Shown here: positions 36,523-48,716 of the stretch, in pieces
Layout: each line of letters opens with the position of its first letter
Position numbering within the stretch: the first letter of the stretch is position 1
NCBI GenBank assembly: GCA_023333565.1
Contig: JAJKFH010003599.1
Span: 620,001-684,000 of the forward strand
Origin: Puffinus mauretanicus
Lineage: Eukaryota; Chordata; Aves; Procellariiformes; Procellariidae
Direction: 5' to 3'
Length of the DNA stretch: 64,000 nucleotides
Position numbers and translations under genes: made by a program
Notes under the pieces: generated by a model
Databases searched by the model: none
Told to the model about the DNA's origin: nothing
What the model saw: only the letters and a program-made list of their open reading frames with translations

Positions 36523-38020
36523 GGCACTGCTGGGCAACACAGTAGGGAGGTTATATGTGAGGCCCCTTGTTTGCTTTGCTGTAACTATCCTCTGGGGTCG
36601 GGTGGGATATTCTGTAAGGAAGGGAGACGTCTCCTTCCCTAGGGTCCAGCAAGCCTCTTTGGGAAAGAAATGTACCTTTAGGGTATGAGAGGGAAAGCCA
36701 AAGAGAGGGGAAAGGTGTGCCTGTATCTCACACATGTATAGCCAGTCTGCATCACGAGCAGGGAGGCTGGTGGAAGAACAGCAAGGGGAGTAAAAACCAG
36801 GCCTCAAAGGTGGGGAAAAAAAAGATATTTTTCATAGACTCCCCAAGGGGACTCTACAGAGTTTGACTGATTGTTGGAAAGGGAGCACACCTGAAAAAAG
36901 AATCCTTTCTACCAGCAGACAGGCATATTTGGTTACAATATTTCTATACTGAGGTTTTTTTAATGTATTTCAATAAAATGTTTTGAATGTATTGTTCTAA
37001 TAAAAGCTAGTCTCCAGGTTTCAAAACCCTTTTGGTGTATTTTGAGGAGCTCAGCTTGTGAGAGAGGTTCAGGAAGGTTCTCTTGAGAGTTCTTGCTGAT
37101 TCTAGTCGTTTTGAATTTGAGTAGGTTTACAAAAATTCCTTGCTGAGGACAGTAAAACCTCAAAAGTTTGTGGGTATTTTTTGTTTTAGAATTGATTTTT
37201 CTCTTATCTAAAGCAGAGATACCAAATTCTGTGAGTAGTCGAAATCTGAATACTTTAAACCAAAAGCCCCCGGAACTTCATCTGCAGCCTAGAATAAATT
37301 TCCACAAAAATTTGAACAAATGAGTATGAACACATCGGAAGTACCATTTTTCTATGGAATGTCACCACTGTCTCACTTAATGAGAAGATCCTGCCTTTCT
37401 AAAAGTTGTATTGGCTCACTGGATTTTTTTTTTTGACTGCTAAAGAAATTCCTGCTGATGACAAATTGTCTTTGTATGAAGTGTGAACCAGAATCCTTCT
37501 GACCAGTTGTGCTTACTGAAGTTCCCACACTATTTTTGCAATAACAGTGGAAGTGTATTTGTTTGCCAGACTATTCAGTCCAAAATTCTATTAACATTAG
37601 GTATGCATTGCCTAAGGAACATACTCTCCTACTTCCACCATGTTCTCAATGCAATTTTTAATGGGGTCTAATACCATTCCTTTTGTCTTGTCTAAAGCCT
37701 TGGCTGCTTTTTTTTTCCCCCAGTAAAGCACATGGATTCAAAAAACTCAGATTCAACTGTAGCTTCACTGCAAGTCTACATAGCTGTGACAGTTCACATC
37801 ACTTAATGATATAAGGCCTCAAGTGCTTCTTGATTTTGGGTAATTGGAATAGATCGTGAGTCTTTTTCTAGCCCTGTGGTTGACAATGAACACTTTGGTT
37901 TGGATTTCATGTCAAGATTCCTGCTGATTCAGGAGAGAATGGATTAATACCTGGAAATGGCTGTTGGATCTTGGGTCTGTTGAATATGTGGTTAGAGAAG
38001 TCTCTCGTTCTCTCTCTCAG

Positions 38021-38152
38021 TTAGTGTGTGACCTTCGAGAAGTCCTTCCACTTCTGCTTTCTCCATTTTCAGTGGGTAAAGGATGATAATGGTTACCAAA
38101 TCTCTTTAGGTTTATTGTGAGAATTAATTGACTAATAATTTTAAAGCCCTCC
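38021..38152 (+). mobile_element. MIR-like tRNA-derived SINE relic
   Basis: The order of words matches the MIR family core and 3' half: GTGTGACCTTCGAGAAGTCC, then CTTTCTCCATTTTCAGTG, GGATGATAATGGTTACC, TTATTGTGAGAATTAATTG and finally TTTTAAAGCCCT. In MIR these correspond to the 'tgtgaccttgggcaagtcac', 'cctcatctgtaaaatggg', 'gataataatacctacc', 'ttgtgaggattaaatga' and 'gtaaagcgct' blocks. The match is by eye against remembered consensus features. Several consecutive blocks in order make chance unlikely. Divergence is high, as expected of an insertion made before birds and mammals split. Confidence 0.7.
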
Positions 38153-38337
38153 AGCTCATCAAAAGATAGTTCAGACTATTATTTTTTCCCCCTCTTATTA
38201 ATGACCTAAAAGGACTTTGAACTAGTGAAGAAGAGGTGAAAATATATATCCCATTATTAGTTCCAAGAAACATCCACCACTTCTAAATCATAAAAAGGAA
38301 GCACAAATTGTTTGGCAGGGTTTCCAACACTGGCCAT

Positions 38338-38369
38338 GAATGATTCTTATTGAAATTGCTGAATCATTC
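38338..38369. repeat. 9-bp inverted repeat
   Basis: GAATGATTC (38338-38346) and GAATCATTC (38361-38369) are exact reverse complements separated by 14 bases. They lie at the left edge of an AT-rich block with several TAAT and ATTA words. Confidence 0.7.
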
Positions 38370-38562
38370 TGCACAATGTTTTATGTTCTTTAAAATCTCG
38401 CACGTTCAGTAAATCACCCTGCAACTTCAGTGTTGCTTAAATTAACAAATTAGTTTTATCAGGCCATTAATTCAGGCTTTTAAAAATTTTATACAGCTGC
38501 TATAGATTTGTGTAAAGTATTCAGTATGCTTGATCATTCTGCATTGATTTTAAAATTCAAAA

Positions 38563-38589
38563 ATCAGCCTGAGCTCATCAGCCTGAGCT
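38563..38589 (+). repeat. Tandem duplication, 14-base period
   Basis: ATCAGCCTGAGCT occurs at 38563-38575 and again at 38577-38589 without mismatch, a simple two-copy tandem duplication. Confidence 0.8.
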
Positions 38590-38699
38590 TTAACGGTACC
38601 TCGTTGGTTTGAACCTCTCTAGCTTAATGGCCTTAATTTGCTTTAACTGATACATGTTCAGTGTGAAAAATTTAAGGACCAAAGTAAAAATGGCGAAAG

Positions 38700-41600
38700 G
38701 CAACAGAATTGTAGAGTAGCTTTAGGAAACAAAGGATGTGGCATAAAGGAAGATAAAGTGGATTTGGGCACAGTCCAGTTGGAAGAGAAGATCAAAAGAA
38801 ACAAGTATATATGATGCTCCCAAAGGCCACAGATGGCGTGGATGTCTTGCTGCCATTTGCGCCCTTGGAAATCTCCTAAGATTTGGAAATCTGCTAAAGC
38901 CTTGATTCTTCTCCTCTTAAATTCAATAGCAAATCTCCTGATGACTTTGTTGGAGCAAAATCAAGCTTTAACATTCGAGGTATCCCACAAAGAGGTCAAG
39001 GAGCAGTTGTTTCAAAGGGTATAGGAACAATTAATAAGCAAGCATAGGCTGTATTTGAAGAACAGATGGGATAATTGTCCCTTTTTAAGGCACTGAGAGA
39101 GAGAGCTGACAGTGGTCACTGCCAGGGGAGTTTGGAATAGACTTGATAGTTGCTTCTAGGATGTGGAGTAGTGAAATCAGTTTTCTTAGAAGTGCAACTT
39201 TTGGCTTTTAGTTTTCTCTATCTGCTTTGACCTTTTTAGTCGGAGTCCAGAATGGACTCCTTTTTGTACGAGATTGTCCTGTTATCAACTGGATATTTGT
39301 ATACATGCAAATCTTACTGTAGTGTGGTCATTTACTAAACTTAGTAGATACTTCAAGGTTTTTATTATGCTGTTAACTTTCTTTAGTTGAAAGGCATGGT
39401 ATTTCTGGGGATGAATGAACTGATACCAAAAGGTTTAATAGTAGAAGAGTTGTCATGTATTTTGAATGATAATCAAGACAACTGTTCTAAGTTGGCATCT
39501 CTTCCCTCTTCATCTGTTGGCAGAACTAAACTTGGAGAAGTATAAGGTCTTTTTAAGAATATAATTCATATTGCTTGCTGAAGCCTTAGGACATCTTTCT
39601 GCTAGGAATAGGTGGCATAACAGTAGTAAAAGTGTGGCCGGTACATTTGTATGACCCCAGTTGTCGTCCACTGCATCTATTACAATCCAGCTGATTAAAG
39701 ACTTTGTGACCAGCAGACATAAGGATCCTGTTCCTTGGTCCTGTAATCTTCTAAGCCAGCTCTGTTGCTCCTTCTAGCAGCAGTTCTTCGTGGCTCACTG
39801 TCTGAGTCAGATTTCTGACCTGATACCCTGTTTGGGAGTAATGATGCTATTCCTCAGCTATCTCTAAATCCCATCAGCAGTAATTTTCCATTGTCTCCTG
39901 ATTTCCTCAGTCGCTGTTGTATGCTCCAGCTTACTGGGCTTCTAGGGGGAAGATATAAAAATGAATTTTATATCTATAGAAGTTCCACTCTGAAAGCATC
40001 TGAGAGTGATTAGAAAGTAATTGCTTTGAAATAATAGAAGACTTGGGAGAAACATGTAGTATAAGCACACCACTTCTGGGATTTCAGGATATGGCAGTGC
40101 TTCTTCCTGGTCAGAGGCTGTGGTGATGGACATTTGCACATTGCAACAGTTGTACAGAGCTTGCTTCTCCCAGGTGAATGCTGAAGTGCCCTCAAACTGT
40201 GCCCAATCCTATGTTCTCTTGGTCAGAAAGTCCATCTTTCACAGCGATGGGCTGATGCCTGACAGGCTAATGTTGTTAATGTTCCTAGAGTTGATCGTTT
40301 GTGTCTTTTTAGGGATAGCTACCTGTAGTGTTTTCTGCTAGGACGCTGTAGGTTTTGGAGAATAGGTAGTCTTTTGTCTGGCCCAAAGCACAAGAGGAAG
40401 ACCAGTGCAAAATAGAATTTGCAGCTTCTTTCAGACATGTCTCAGTCTCTAAAATATTCCTGCTTAGCAAACTTGTGGCATTTGCTCTTTAAATCCCTCT
40501 GGAATTTACATGTTCCAGGACTAACCTGTGCTTTCCACTAATTATCCACTTTTATATTTGTGGAATAAGTAACAATGGGTGTACTAGTAGTAGCCTGGTT
40601 TGTCACTGTTCTGAGAGAGGATAGCATGGCCACAGAAATGGTGCAGAATGGCTGGATCTTGGGACAAAGTCTCTCATTGAACCCTGTTGTCCTTATCAAT
40701 CACTATTATCTTTTGGTAGTTGAAAGTAGAATGACATCTTCCTAGCTGCAAACTTCATTATGTATGATGAAATGCTGTACTGAGAGCTCTGGAGAAATTA
40801 ACTCTCTCATTGCTGCTGCCTTTCCTGTGCATGAGATGATTGTGCTGAATTTCTGCACAAACATTTGGATAGAATCTGTTTCTTGTTCCGTTAGCATCCT
40901 GTTCTGGCCGAGGGGATTAAACACTTGTGGAATCAGGTGCTTTTCACTATCAAGGAGGAGATCAGTATCTGGTCCTAAAGCATCATAGATGTGATGGTGG
41001 GTCTTTAGAAGCTGTCTTCTAACAACAGGTGAGCTAATTGGTTCTTTTACAGCTCTGATAGAGAAAGCTGACTGTGGTCGCTGCCACCGTCTTCTTTCAC
41101 GCGTAAGGAAAGTTCTGTGATCGTACTTATATATGCTAATGTCTCACCTTTATTGTCTGGGAGATCAGATGCAGCTTCTAATTCTTTTTTTTTCTGTTTT
41201 GTTTTATGGTGTGACTCTAGTGAACAACTTGATAAATGCACTCAGTTATGTGTTTTTAATACAAAACCTGTTCGGTCCAGAATAGAAATCCAGCACTTGA
41301 CCAACCTGAAACCCACTTCTTGCTTATTCTGAAACTGGAGATGCAGATTGAAATTCTATTCCTAGTAATGGGCCACATGGAAATACTTCTTAACTTGATG
41401 GAGAATCCAGGTTGAAATCCCAGTCTGAATTTTCACATAGTGTATTCTCTCTGTTTTACTTTTTCTCCATAGTTCCCTAAGTAAATTTCCAAGCTTTCAA
41501 AACCTTCACATTTTTAATGTGTGTGTTCCCTTATTTTGACAGAGACCATCTTTTAAGGTGGTTCTTGCAACAATTACTGGCATGTATAATCAAATTTCAG

Positions 41601-43066
41601 ACTAATAATGGTAAAATATCACTTCTTTCAATACTTTTCCTCTGTCAATATTTGTAGACTTTTTCATAAAGGTGAAAATAATTTCTGTGCAGGCAAACCA
41701 TGCAGTCTCCTGGTGAACAATTAAGTTTCATTAACTTTTTTTTGGGAGGAGGGGGCGGGCACTTTAAGAAATGCAGTAGCTGTGTGCTGGCTCTTAGGGG
41801 GGAAGAAGAAATTTTTTTTTAAGTGAATGTTCCTCTTGAGCTTTTTATACTTACAGCTCTAAATGAGACACTAATCTGTGGTAGGTGCTGAGACTCTCAA
41901 CATGGCAGGGTGAAGTTTGGCCTACAGACTTACCATGGACCACTTTTGAATGGCACTTGCAATAGACTGGCACGTTTTTCACAGCTGAGATCTTTTGAGC
42001 TGTGGTCTCTAGGTCAAGGTCTCTTGCTGCTAGGCTGTAATTGTTGAATTTGTGAAGAGCTTCTCAGGTGACCTGTGATGGGATGCTGTTTCTTGCCTGT
42101 TGGAGAGCAACAGTGGGAGCTGTTTTGTTTTTAGATCTGCAGTGCTGAAGATTCAGCAAGTTCAACCTGCTTCCCAGGGGGAAGTTGGGAGGGTCATAGA
42201 CCATCTCCAGTACTTTTGTCCCTATTATGATTCAAATGTCTATATAGAAAATCTTTATAGGTCTTTCTTCCTCAAGTCTCAGAATCTTTTCCCCTTTTAT
42301 CAGCGAAGTATGAACAAAAGCTTCAAAGTGTTGAAGAAAGAAAATGGGATTTGTGCCTGGATAGGACTAGACTAGCTTAGAAGAGGCAACGGAAATGTAC
42401 CTGGCGGGGGGGAAGGTCAGTTGCTCAGGGGTAATATTTCTGTGATGTACTTAACTAGGAGAGAATTGTTTCTTATCTGTTGCCTTTTGTATTCAAGGTA
42501 CTGCAGAATGCTTTGCAATAATGAATTAGAACTGCAACACCTATGTAAGCAAATGTAGCTGCAATTAGATATTTGGCAAAGACTTGCATCCTGTCTAGAA
42601 CAAGTTGAAGGTGTTATAAAACACAAAGATGTTTGGTTCAGGACTAGAGTGTATTGTCCTCCAAAATTGTCATGTAGTCTTAAACATCTGTCTAGAGCCA
42701 GTGCCAAGCATCAGACTTTCTTAATCTTTCCTGATTATGTGCCCCTATTAGACAAAAGTTTATTATACAATGCCAAATTCATTGTAATCAAATATTCTAG
42801 CTGAATCTGAACCCACAGAAGCCCATACTTTTATGACTTGTTATCTGTTCTTCCAAAAATATTAATTATTTAATATATACTCTTAAGTACAGACACCTGG
42901 ACAAACTCATGCAAAATTGTTGAGAGAATATTACTGATGTTGGACTATGAGTAAATAGGTAATGTAGGAAAGAGTAAAATTTACTCAAATTAATGTTGAA
43001 TCAGCCTCAGAACTATTCACATGCTAATGAGGGTTTCCCTCATTGTCATAAAAAATAAATAAAAAG
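38700..43066. other. Unique non-coding DNA
   Basis: No gene, RNA or transposon was recognised. Frames stay under about 100 codons. Two similar words, GAGAGCTGACAGTGGTCACT (near 39.10 kb) and AAAGCTGACTGTGGTCGCTG (near 41.06 kb), hint at a dispersed or duplicated segment but the similarity does not clearly extend. Confidence 0.5.
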
Positions 43067-43225
43067 AATCTTCCAACCCCCTGCTCAAGCAGGGTCAGCC
43101 AGACCAGGTTGTCCAGCTGGGTTTTGAATATCTCCATGGATGGAGACTCTGCAGCCTCTCTGGGCAACCTGTGCCAGTGTTTGATCACCCTCACAGTAAA
43201 AAAAAAAGTTTCTTATTTCGTTCAT
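43067..43225 (-). mobile_element. CR1 3'-end fragment
   Basis: About 160 bases match the 3' end of CR1 on the minus strand. On the plus strand one reads TTCCAACCCCCTGC, a CAGACCAGGTTGTCCAGC-like stretch, CTCTGGGCAACCTGTGCCAG and CACCCTCACAGTAAA, in the same order as the equivalent part of the 57.7 kb copy (57780-57930). The terminal octamer tail is missing or unrecognisable, replaced by an A/T-rich junction at 43050-43066. A run of A at 43198-43207 interrupts the element near its right edge. It holds too little coding sequence to call an RT. Confidence 0.88.
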
Positions 43226-43559
43226 ACATAATTTTTTTTTTGTATTTCAATTCGTGTCAGTTGCTTCTTGCACTCTTATGTGTTAGTTTTGCTGTACTTT
43301 CTTTAATAGCTATTATAGTTTGTGTATATAAATGTTATCAAAACAGTTAATTTCTCAGTTTTGATTTTGAAAATGTTCACTTGCTAACACCCTATTTTTC
43401 TCAGGGAAAACAGATTCCATAAAAGAGGCAGGAGGGGAGTCAACAGGCTGCAAAAAAGACCTTTCTCTAAGTGGACAACAGCAATTTCATTTGTTTCTAT
43501 TCTGATTGTGCCATGGATATAATAGAGTCTGGGGGTGGAGCGGAGGGGGAGACGTAAAC

Positions 43560-43956
43560 AAAAAAAAAACCCCAAAAAAACCAAAAAGAGCTGGATTCAA
43601 GTGATTCTGGGCCTTTACAGGTAGACAAAGTAGATAGGTACTTATGACAGCCAACTGATGGCTCCAGTAAAATCGGTCTTAAGGAAAAGGACCGTAAGAA
43701 GAAATGTTTTGGTGGTTTTTTGGTTTGTGTTGTGTGGGTTTTTTGGTTTTTTTTTTGTCCTCAAGAATGAGGGTATGTTACAAGGTTTGCCCTTACCCTC
43801 GAGGGTGAGATGATTCAATTTTGCAGTCACAGCAAAACAAGGCAGGCACCCTTTCACCATATGGCTAATGACACTGAGCTCAAACTCACCCCTTCAGAGA
43901 CGCAGGGCAACAGATTAAAATTGTAGTGGTGTTTTTTGGTTTTTTTTTTTGTTTTT
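43560..43956. repeat. Mirrored A/C and T/G low-complexity tracts
   Basis: An A/C tract of the form A9-C4-A7-CC-A5 (43560-43587) is followed by two T/G tracts of opposite composition (43706-43757 and 43928-43956, with TTTTTTGGTTTTTTTTTT). The first is roughly complementary to the other two, so the strand can fold back over about 120-370 bases. The DNA between them shows no recognised gene. Confidence 0.65.
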
Positions 43957-45813
43957 ATACCAGCATAGGTAGATACTGTATATTTTCTGTGGCTCTGTCC
44001 TTGCTGGGCCTCCACACTGTACCCTCTTCATGACCCTGCTGAAACTATTTAGTGTGGTTGGTCAGGAAAGAAATCTGAGGGAAAGTGTGGCTGGTTTCTA
44101 TCTGCTGGTTATGATCCCCTCCCTCCTGGCTGGCAGAGCCAAATGCAGAGCGGGGCCATGGCTTTTCTTATCTCTGAGAAGTAAAATGCAATTTTGTCTA
44201 TAATGTGGGCAAAAGCTTGCACTAGTCCTAATCTTGACTATTAGCATGGAAAAGACTTCTTCCCAGGCCATTATAATAACAGCTAAAACTCTATGCATAA
44301 CCTCAACTGTTACTCTTGAGCACTTCAGAGAAATGCTTTAGTTAATTACTAACTATTATTACTGCCAGCTGGTACCTGGTTAAGTCTGCAGTTTATTTTA
44401 CTGCAGCCTGCTGTGAAATAGCTCTTCTGTTCCATGGTATGCAGATGTTTTCCTTGAATCTGAGAAACTCTGTGTAGAGGTAAACTGGTTGTTCTTAATG
44501 GACAGCTCTTTTGTGAACCCTTATTTCTCAGATACCTGTTTCCCATCTAGTCTTACCTACCCGTTCTCCCACTGTCTATGAATTTAGTGCTAGGTTCTAT
44601 GCCTGCATTCTGCTACCTACGGATGGCATAACATAAGCAACAGAATTTGCTTCATGCTCTTTTACAGAGGTGGCACCTGTAGGAGCATCTCCATTTAATA
44701 GTCCCCAACATGTTAATTCATTCTTGCACCAGTAAATGCTAAAGATGCAAAATCTGATTCTTAGCTATACCTCTATCGCATAGTAGCTCTGGTTTACTTA
44801 TTTCAGTAACTATAACAACATCCATGCCTTTCATCTGAAGGATATCAGTATGATAAAGAGCCTGTATGAATAATAAGTTATCTGGTTTAGTGGCCAAATT
44901 GGGTTGGAAGAAAATAATTTCAAGTCGACCAAAGCATACTATTTACCTCAAACAAAAATGTTTGGGTTTTTTTTTTTCCTAAATTACATAATATCTATTT
45001 CTTCCTGTTTCTTCTTTATTAGAAATTTTATTTCCATTTTTAGAACACAACATTTAGATTTATAGAGACCTTTTTTCTGTTGGAATTCTCTTCTAAATTG
45101 TGTGAATTGCTATGGTAAACTTCAAATTGACAACTTCAGCTGACACTTTTACTTATTTCTGTAATATATCAAATATAGCATTTACTTGGTTTTATTATTC
45201 TGTCTTCTTGCAAGTGTTTATACACTCACCAACCCAGCCGTATTTATGAACTAGTTGGAAATCACTTGGACCCAACAGAGGCTGCATTCTAGTAAACGGA
45301 TGCAGTGTAACAGAGGCCCTTCTCAATTTAAGAACTGTTTTTCACTTTTCTGCTGAGAGAACCTCATAAAAGTACAGTGTCTCATACCGCACCCTCCTCT
45401 TACCTTAGAGAAACTTATTCACCCTATTTTTAATTCTTACTGAAATAAATGTTTCATAATGCAGCAGTGGCTAAATGACAACTTCTAGTGACATAACACG
45501 TTCATAATGACAATTAAAAGTTGTAAATACATTTAATACAACAGTTCAGAGAAAGGTGGGAGGGTGAAGGCAAAATACATCCACAAGAGGTTTTAGAATG
45601 AGGTAGCAGAGATTTTGACTTTCAGTTTTTGTGTGAACTATAAAAAAAGCAGGAACAAGAACTTGTCTTAGCATCTCCCTTCCTTCTCTGCTCCCCCCTC
45701 CCCCTGTTTGCCAACCCTCAAAGCATTAAATTGCTTTCTAGTTTTGAGTAAACAAACTCCTAATATATTACACAGTGGCAAATAGAACAGGGGGTACAGT
45801 GAAGCTTTAGCTT

Positions 45814-45848
45814 TAAAAAAAAACCAAACAAACAAACCAAACAAGCAA
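45814..45848 (+). repeat. A/C-rich simple repeat (CAAA)n
   Basis: A run of A passing into ACCAAACAAACAAACC units. It lies about 115 bases before the TGATTTAT cluster. Confidence 0.75.
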
Positions 45849-45962
45849 ATCTTGTCTTTATGGTTTTACAGTTTTGTGTGCATTAGGGGATTTTGTGTTG
45901 GTATTGGTTTGCTAAATTGTTCATAATTGAGCATTTATGAACACTTGGTATATGCTGAGTTT

Positions 45963-46246
45963 CTGATTTATGAAATGTGCCTAGTGGTCAAAAGATTTAT
46001 GATTCATATCAGTAATTTGTGTCTGGTGGCACCTGATTTATTAATCAAGAAAATGATTTCCCAGTCAGGCAACTGCTTTGTGAATATGACTGATTTATAA
46101 GTGTAGGAAATAATGGATAGTTCATGTACCTGATTTATAAGTAGCATTACTGTCATACAGATGGTTTGAAACTCAATACTTTAGACTTCGGATGTAAATA
46201 TCTATTTTATTAATAAAAATGGACTGATTTATATGACTGATTTGTA
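45963..46246. promoter_or_regulatory. Homotypic TGATTTAT cluster, candidate enhancer or conserved element
   Basis: The octamer TGATTTAT occurs five times, all on the plus strand, at 45964, 46034, 46091, 46131 and 46225, with a sixth near-match TGATTTGT at 46238 and a related AGATTTATG at 45993. Two copies share the longer word CTGATTTATAAGT. TGATTTAT fits the Pbx-Hox composite site TGATNNAT, in the variant favoured by middle and posterior Hox proteins. About six other copies were noticed in the remaining 63.7 kb on both strands. It may be a Hox/Pbx-responsive element or a decayed tandem repeat; the irregular spacing (70, 57, 40, 94 bases) argues mildly against a tandem array. Confidence 0.4.
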
Positions 46247-47799
46247 AATCTTGATTCTAGATTTTTAGCAGAAGTCATGCTCTAATGTACTTTATTTCTC
46301 AAACAGGTTATTTTCCAAGGTCCAGATTTTGTAATCACCGCTCAGTTTATGGATATTTATTTTACATTCTTCTCGCCTCATGTTCTTACCAAGATGAATT
46401 ACCTTCCGTGTCCTTTTTAGGGTACTGCCTTGATGAATGTTTTTCTATCACTTCACACTTTCTCTCATAGGGATGCTTTATGCACAGCCTTCATATTTAC
46501 CAATAATTTCTGACCTCTGTTTTTGTCTGGATGCCACTTGAAGAGCATCTAGCACTTTTTCTTAGTAGTTGTGTACAAATTACCATAGCAAACAAGCTAA
46601 AGAATGGATAGAAACTGTAGCCAACGTTGATAATAGTTCTCAAATCTGTGAGAGGCTTGGGAATTTGGGCTATAAACCAAATACTTTGAGATAGCAAGCT
46701 TTCAGTTATTACATAATTAAATCAAATAGATTTGTCCCATCTGAAATCAAAAGGAAAAGAAGGTGCCCGTAAGGTGGATGTTTCTGCTGTTTTCAATCAG
46801 CATTGGATTGTATCGAAAACTTATATTGCAATATTTAATCTTTTTTTTTCTCTCCATACTGTTTCTCTGTTGAAGACCTATACTGAATTTTTACTGAAAT
46901 CTGTCCCTCCCCAACATATTCTTTTCCACAGGTGGAACTCTTAAATAAAGAACAAAAGTTTTGAGCTTTTTATTTACAAAACAAAAAAAAAAATCAAGCT
47001 TTTAACTGCAAATGATACAGCAGATTTGAGTCCATTTTTTGGTATAGCTTCAAAAATATTAGTAATTTGGAAGCGTACAACCAATACTTTACACAAACGC
47101 TTTCTGATTGAGCTATTCATAGTGGGAATTCAGATCATGATTGAAATGCTTGTTATTGGTCATCTGTTTTTGTTTTCTGATTAATAGTTTAATCTTCATG
47201 CAGTCTCAACAAACTGCTACTAAATGAGTTGTGATTACGGTCACTACAAACGCATGCAGGAACGACAACTCAAGCTTACTAATTTCTGGAGGAACACTGT
47301 AGATGGGTCAGGAAGATGAGGGTGAGTGCGAATTTGCAGCACTAGTTATAGGTAACATTACAGCAGTATTTTGAGGCCCTGACTTAAGTTTGGTGTCCCT
47401 CATTTTGCAAGGCAACTCTCAAGGAGGAGAAAGAACAGTTCATGGATATGAATAACCCAGATTGCCTTCACTTTAAGTTAGGGACAGATCCCACTACACT
47501 ATAAATGGTACATGGGGAGTTGCAACATGCCATGAGAGTTAAAATGGGAGCTATGGTCCCTTTAGTCAACAATTAATTTCTTGACTGTTTCAGCAGACAT
47601 CCCAGTTAGTATACCAGCTTACTGAGAATTTATATCATCAGTGACGCTGGGCCATGATCAAGCAAAATTGCCATGGAGTAAAGCCAAACGGAAAGGGTCA
47701 GGAATACAAAACCTTGAGGAGCTGTTAAATGTCATACAGTCACATCCTGACTGTTGGTCCTATCCCTGATCTGTAGAGCTTAAGGTGGATGGGGATGGA
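46247..47799. other. Unique non-coding DNA
   Basis: AT-rich sequence between the TGATTTAT cluster and the MIR-like relic at 47.8 kb. The longest frames are about 70 codons and unrecognised. Confidence 0.5.
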
Positions 47800-47905
47800 G
47801 AGGAATTCTGGAAGTCCAAAGCAATGAAGTGATTGGCCCAAGGCCAGAGGTGGTGAGAATGAAATCCAAATATCCCAGTCCCGTGATAAGTGGACTCTCA
47901 CAGAT
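47800..47905 (-). mobile_element. Probable MIR-like SINE relic
   Basis: The string GAAGTGATTGGCCCAAGGCC at 47826-47845, followed by AGAGGTGGTGAGAATGAAAT and ATATCCCAGTCCCG, resembles the reverse complement of the MIR core ('gaagtgacttgcccaaggtcacacag...', '...gaacccag'). Preceding AGAGGAATTCTGG fits the adjacent part of the consensus. Fewer blocks match than in the copies at 38.0 and 61.1 kb. Confidence 0.45.
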
Positions 47906-48716
47906 TTATAAATAAAACTTTGTTCATGTTCTCCTCTTTCTAGTCTTCAGTCACTCCATTTAAAACAGCATGAGCCGCAATAAACTGTAAAGGGTTTTGC
48001 ATGGCAGAAACTTCAACCAGATCTTATGTTAATTAGAATAAGCTTGAGTAGCTTCAGATCCTGTGAAGAGCATCATTTTTATGATCAAATTCATGTTGAA
48101 GAGATTCGCTAACAGCCCATTAACTCACTGTAAAGGATCTGGTAAGGTTTAGATGAGCTGCAAAATTGACTATATTTCTTGCAACATTAATTACAATTTA
48201 AACTTTCATATGCTTACAACTGTTGCTTTTAGAATAAAAGGACAATTTAAAATGACAAAATGTTAGGTTTTGATGGATTCTGCTTCATTTACACTACATA
48301 TTTTTAAGTTATTGTGGGATTAAATACTGTAACTTCAATTTATAGCTGGCTGGAAAATTTCTGACAGTTTTTGTATAATGAAAATTTGCAACTGGAGAAA
48401 ATATTTAGCAATCATTTTCTCTAATTTTCTGCTGTGAAAACTGAAAAGAAATATTTTGGTCTGACTGAAGTCTGAACATTTGGCCTCACAAACCACAGAG
48501 AAGCAGAGTTTGGTACCAAACTAGTTTCCAGATTAAAAGAGTGTTAGAGCTGTCTGCAGCACACCAGAAGAGTTTTGTTATCTTGAAAGTCCTGCTAACT
48601 TCTTGGTTTGGGCTTTTTCTCTGAACTACAATATCTGCGATGCATTGGGTTCTACCTTTGCCTTGGTCCCATCTGTCCTTTCATGTATACACCAAAGCCC
48701 TGCGTAGTCTTGTGTA

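Larger units (their letters stand above)
33861..38020. other. Unique non-coding DNA
   Basis: Overlapping frames near 35.75-36.15 kb (up to 103 codons) occur on both strands and lack domains. Apart from the direct repeats at 34.35 kb and the A19 tract, no structure was recognised. Confidence 0.55.
38330..38690. other. AT-rich block with conserved-element character
   Basis: About 360 bases with repeated homeodomain-type cores (TAAT, ATTA), two copies of ATCATTCTGCA (38363 and 38533), a perfect inverted repeat and a tandem duplication. It has no reading frame or recognised transposon. This texture is common in vertebrate conserved non-coding elements, but conservation was not tested. Confidence 0.25.
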
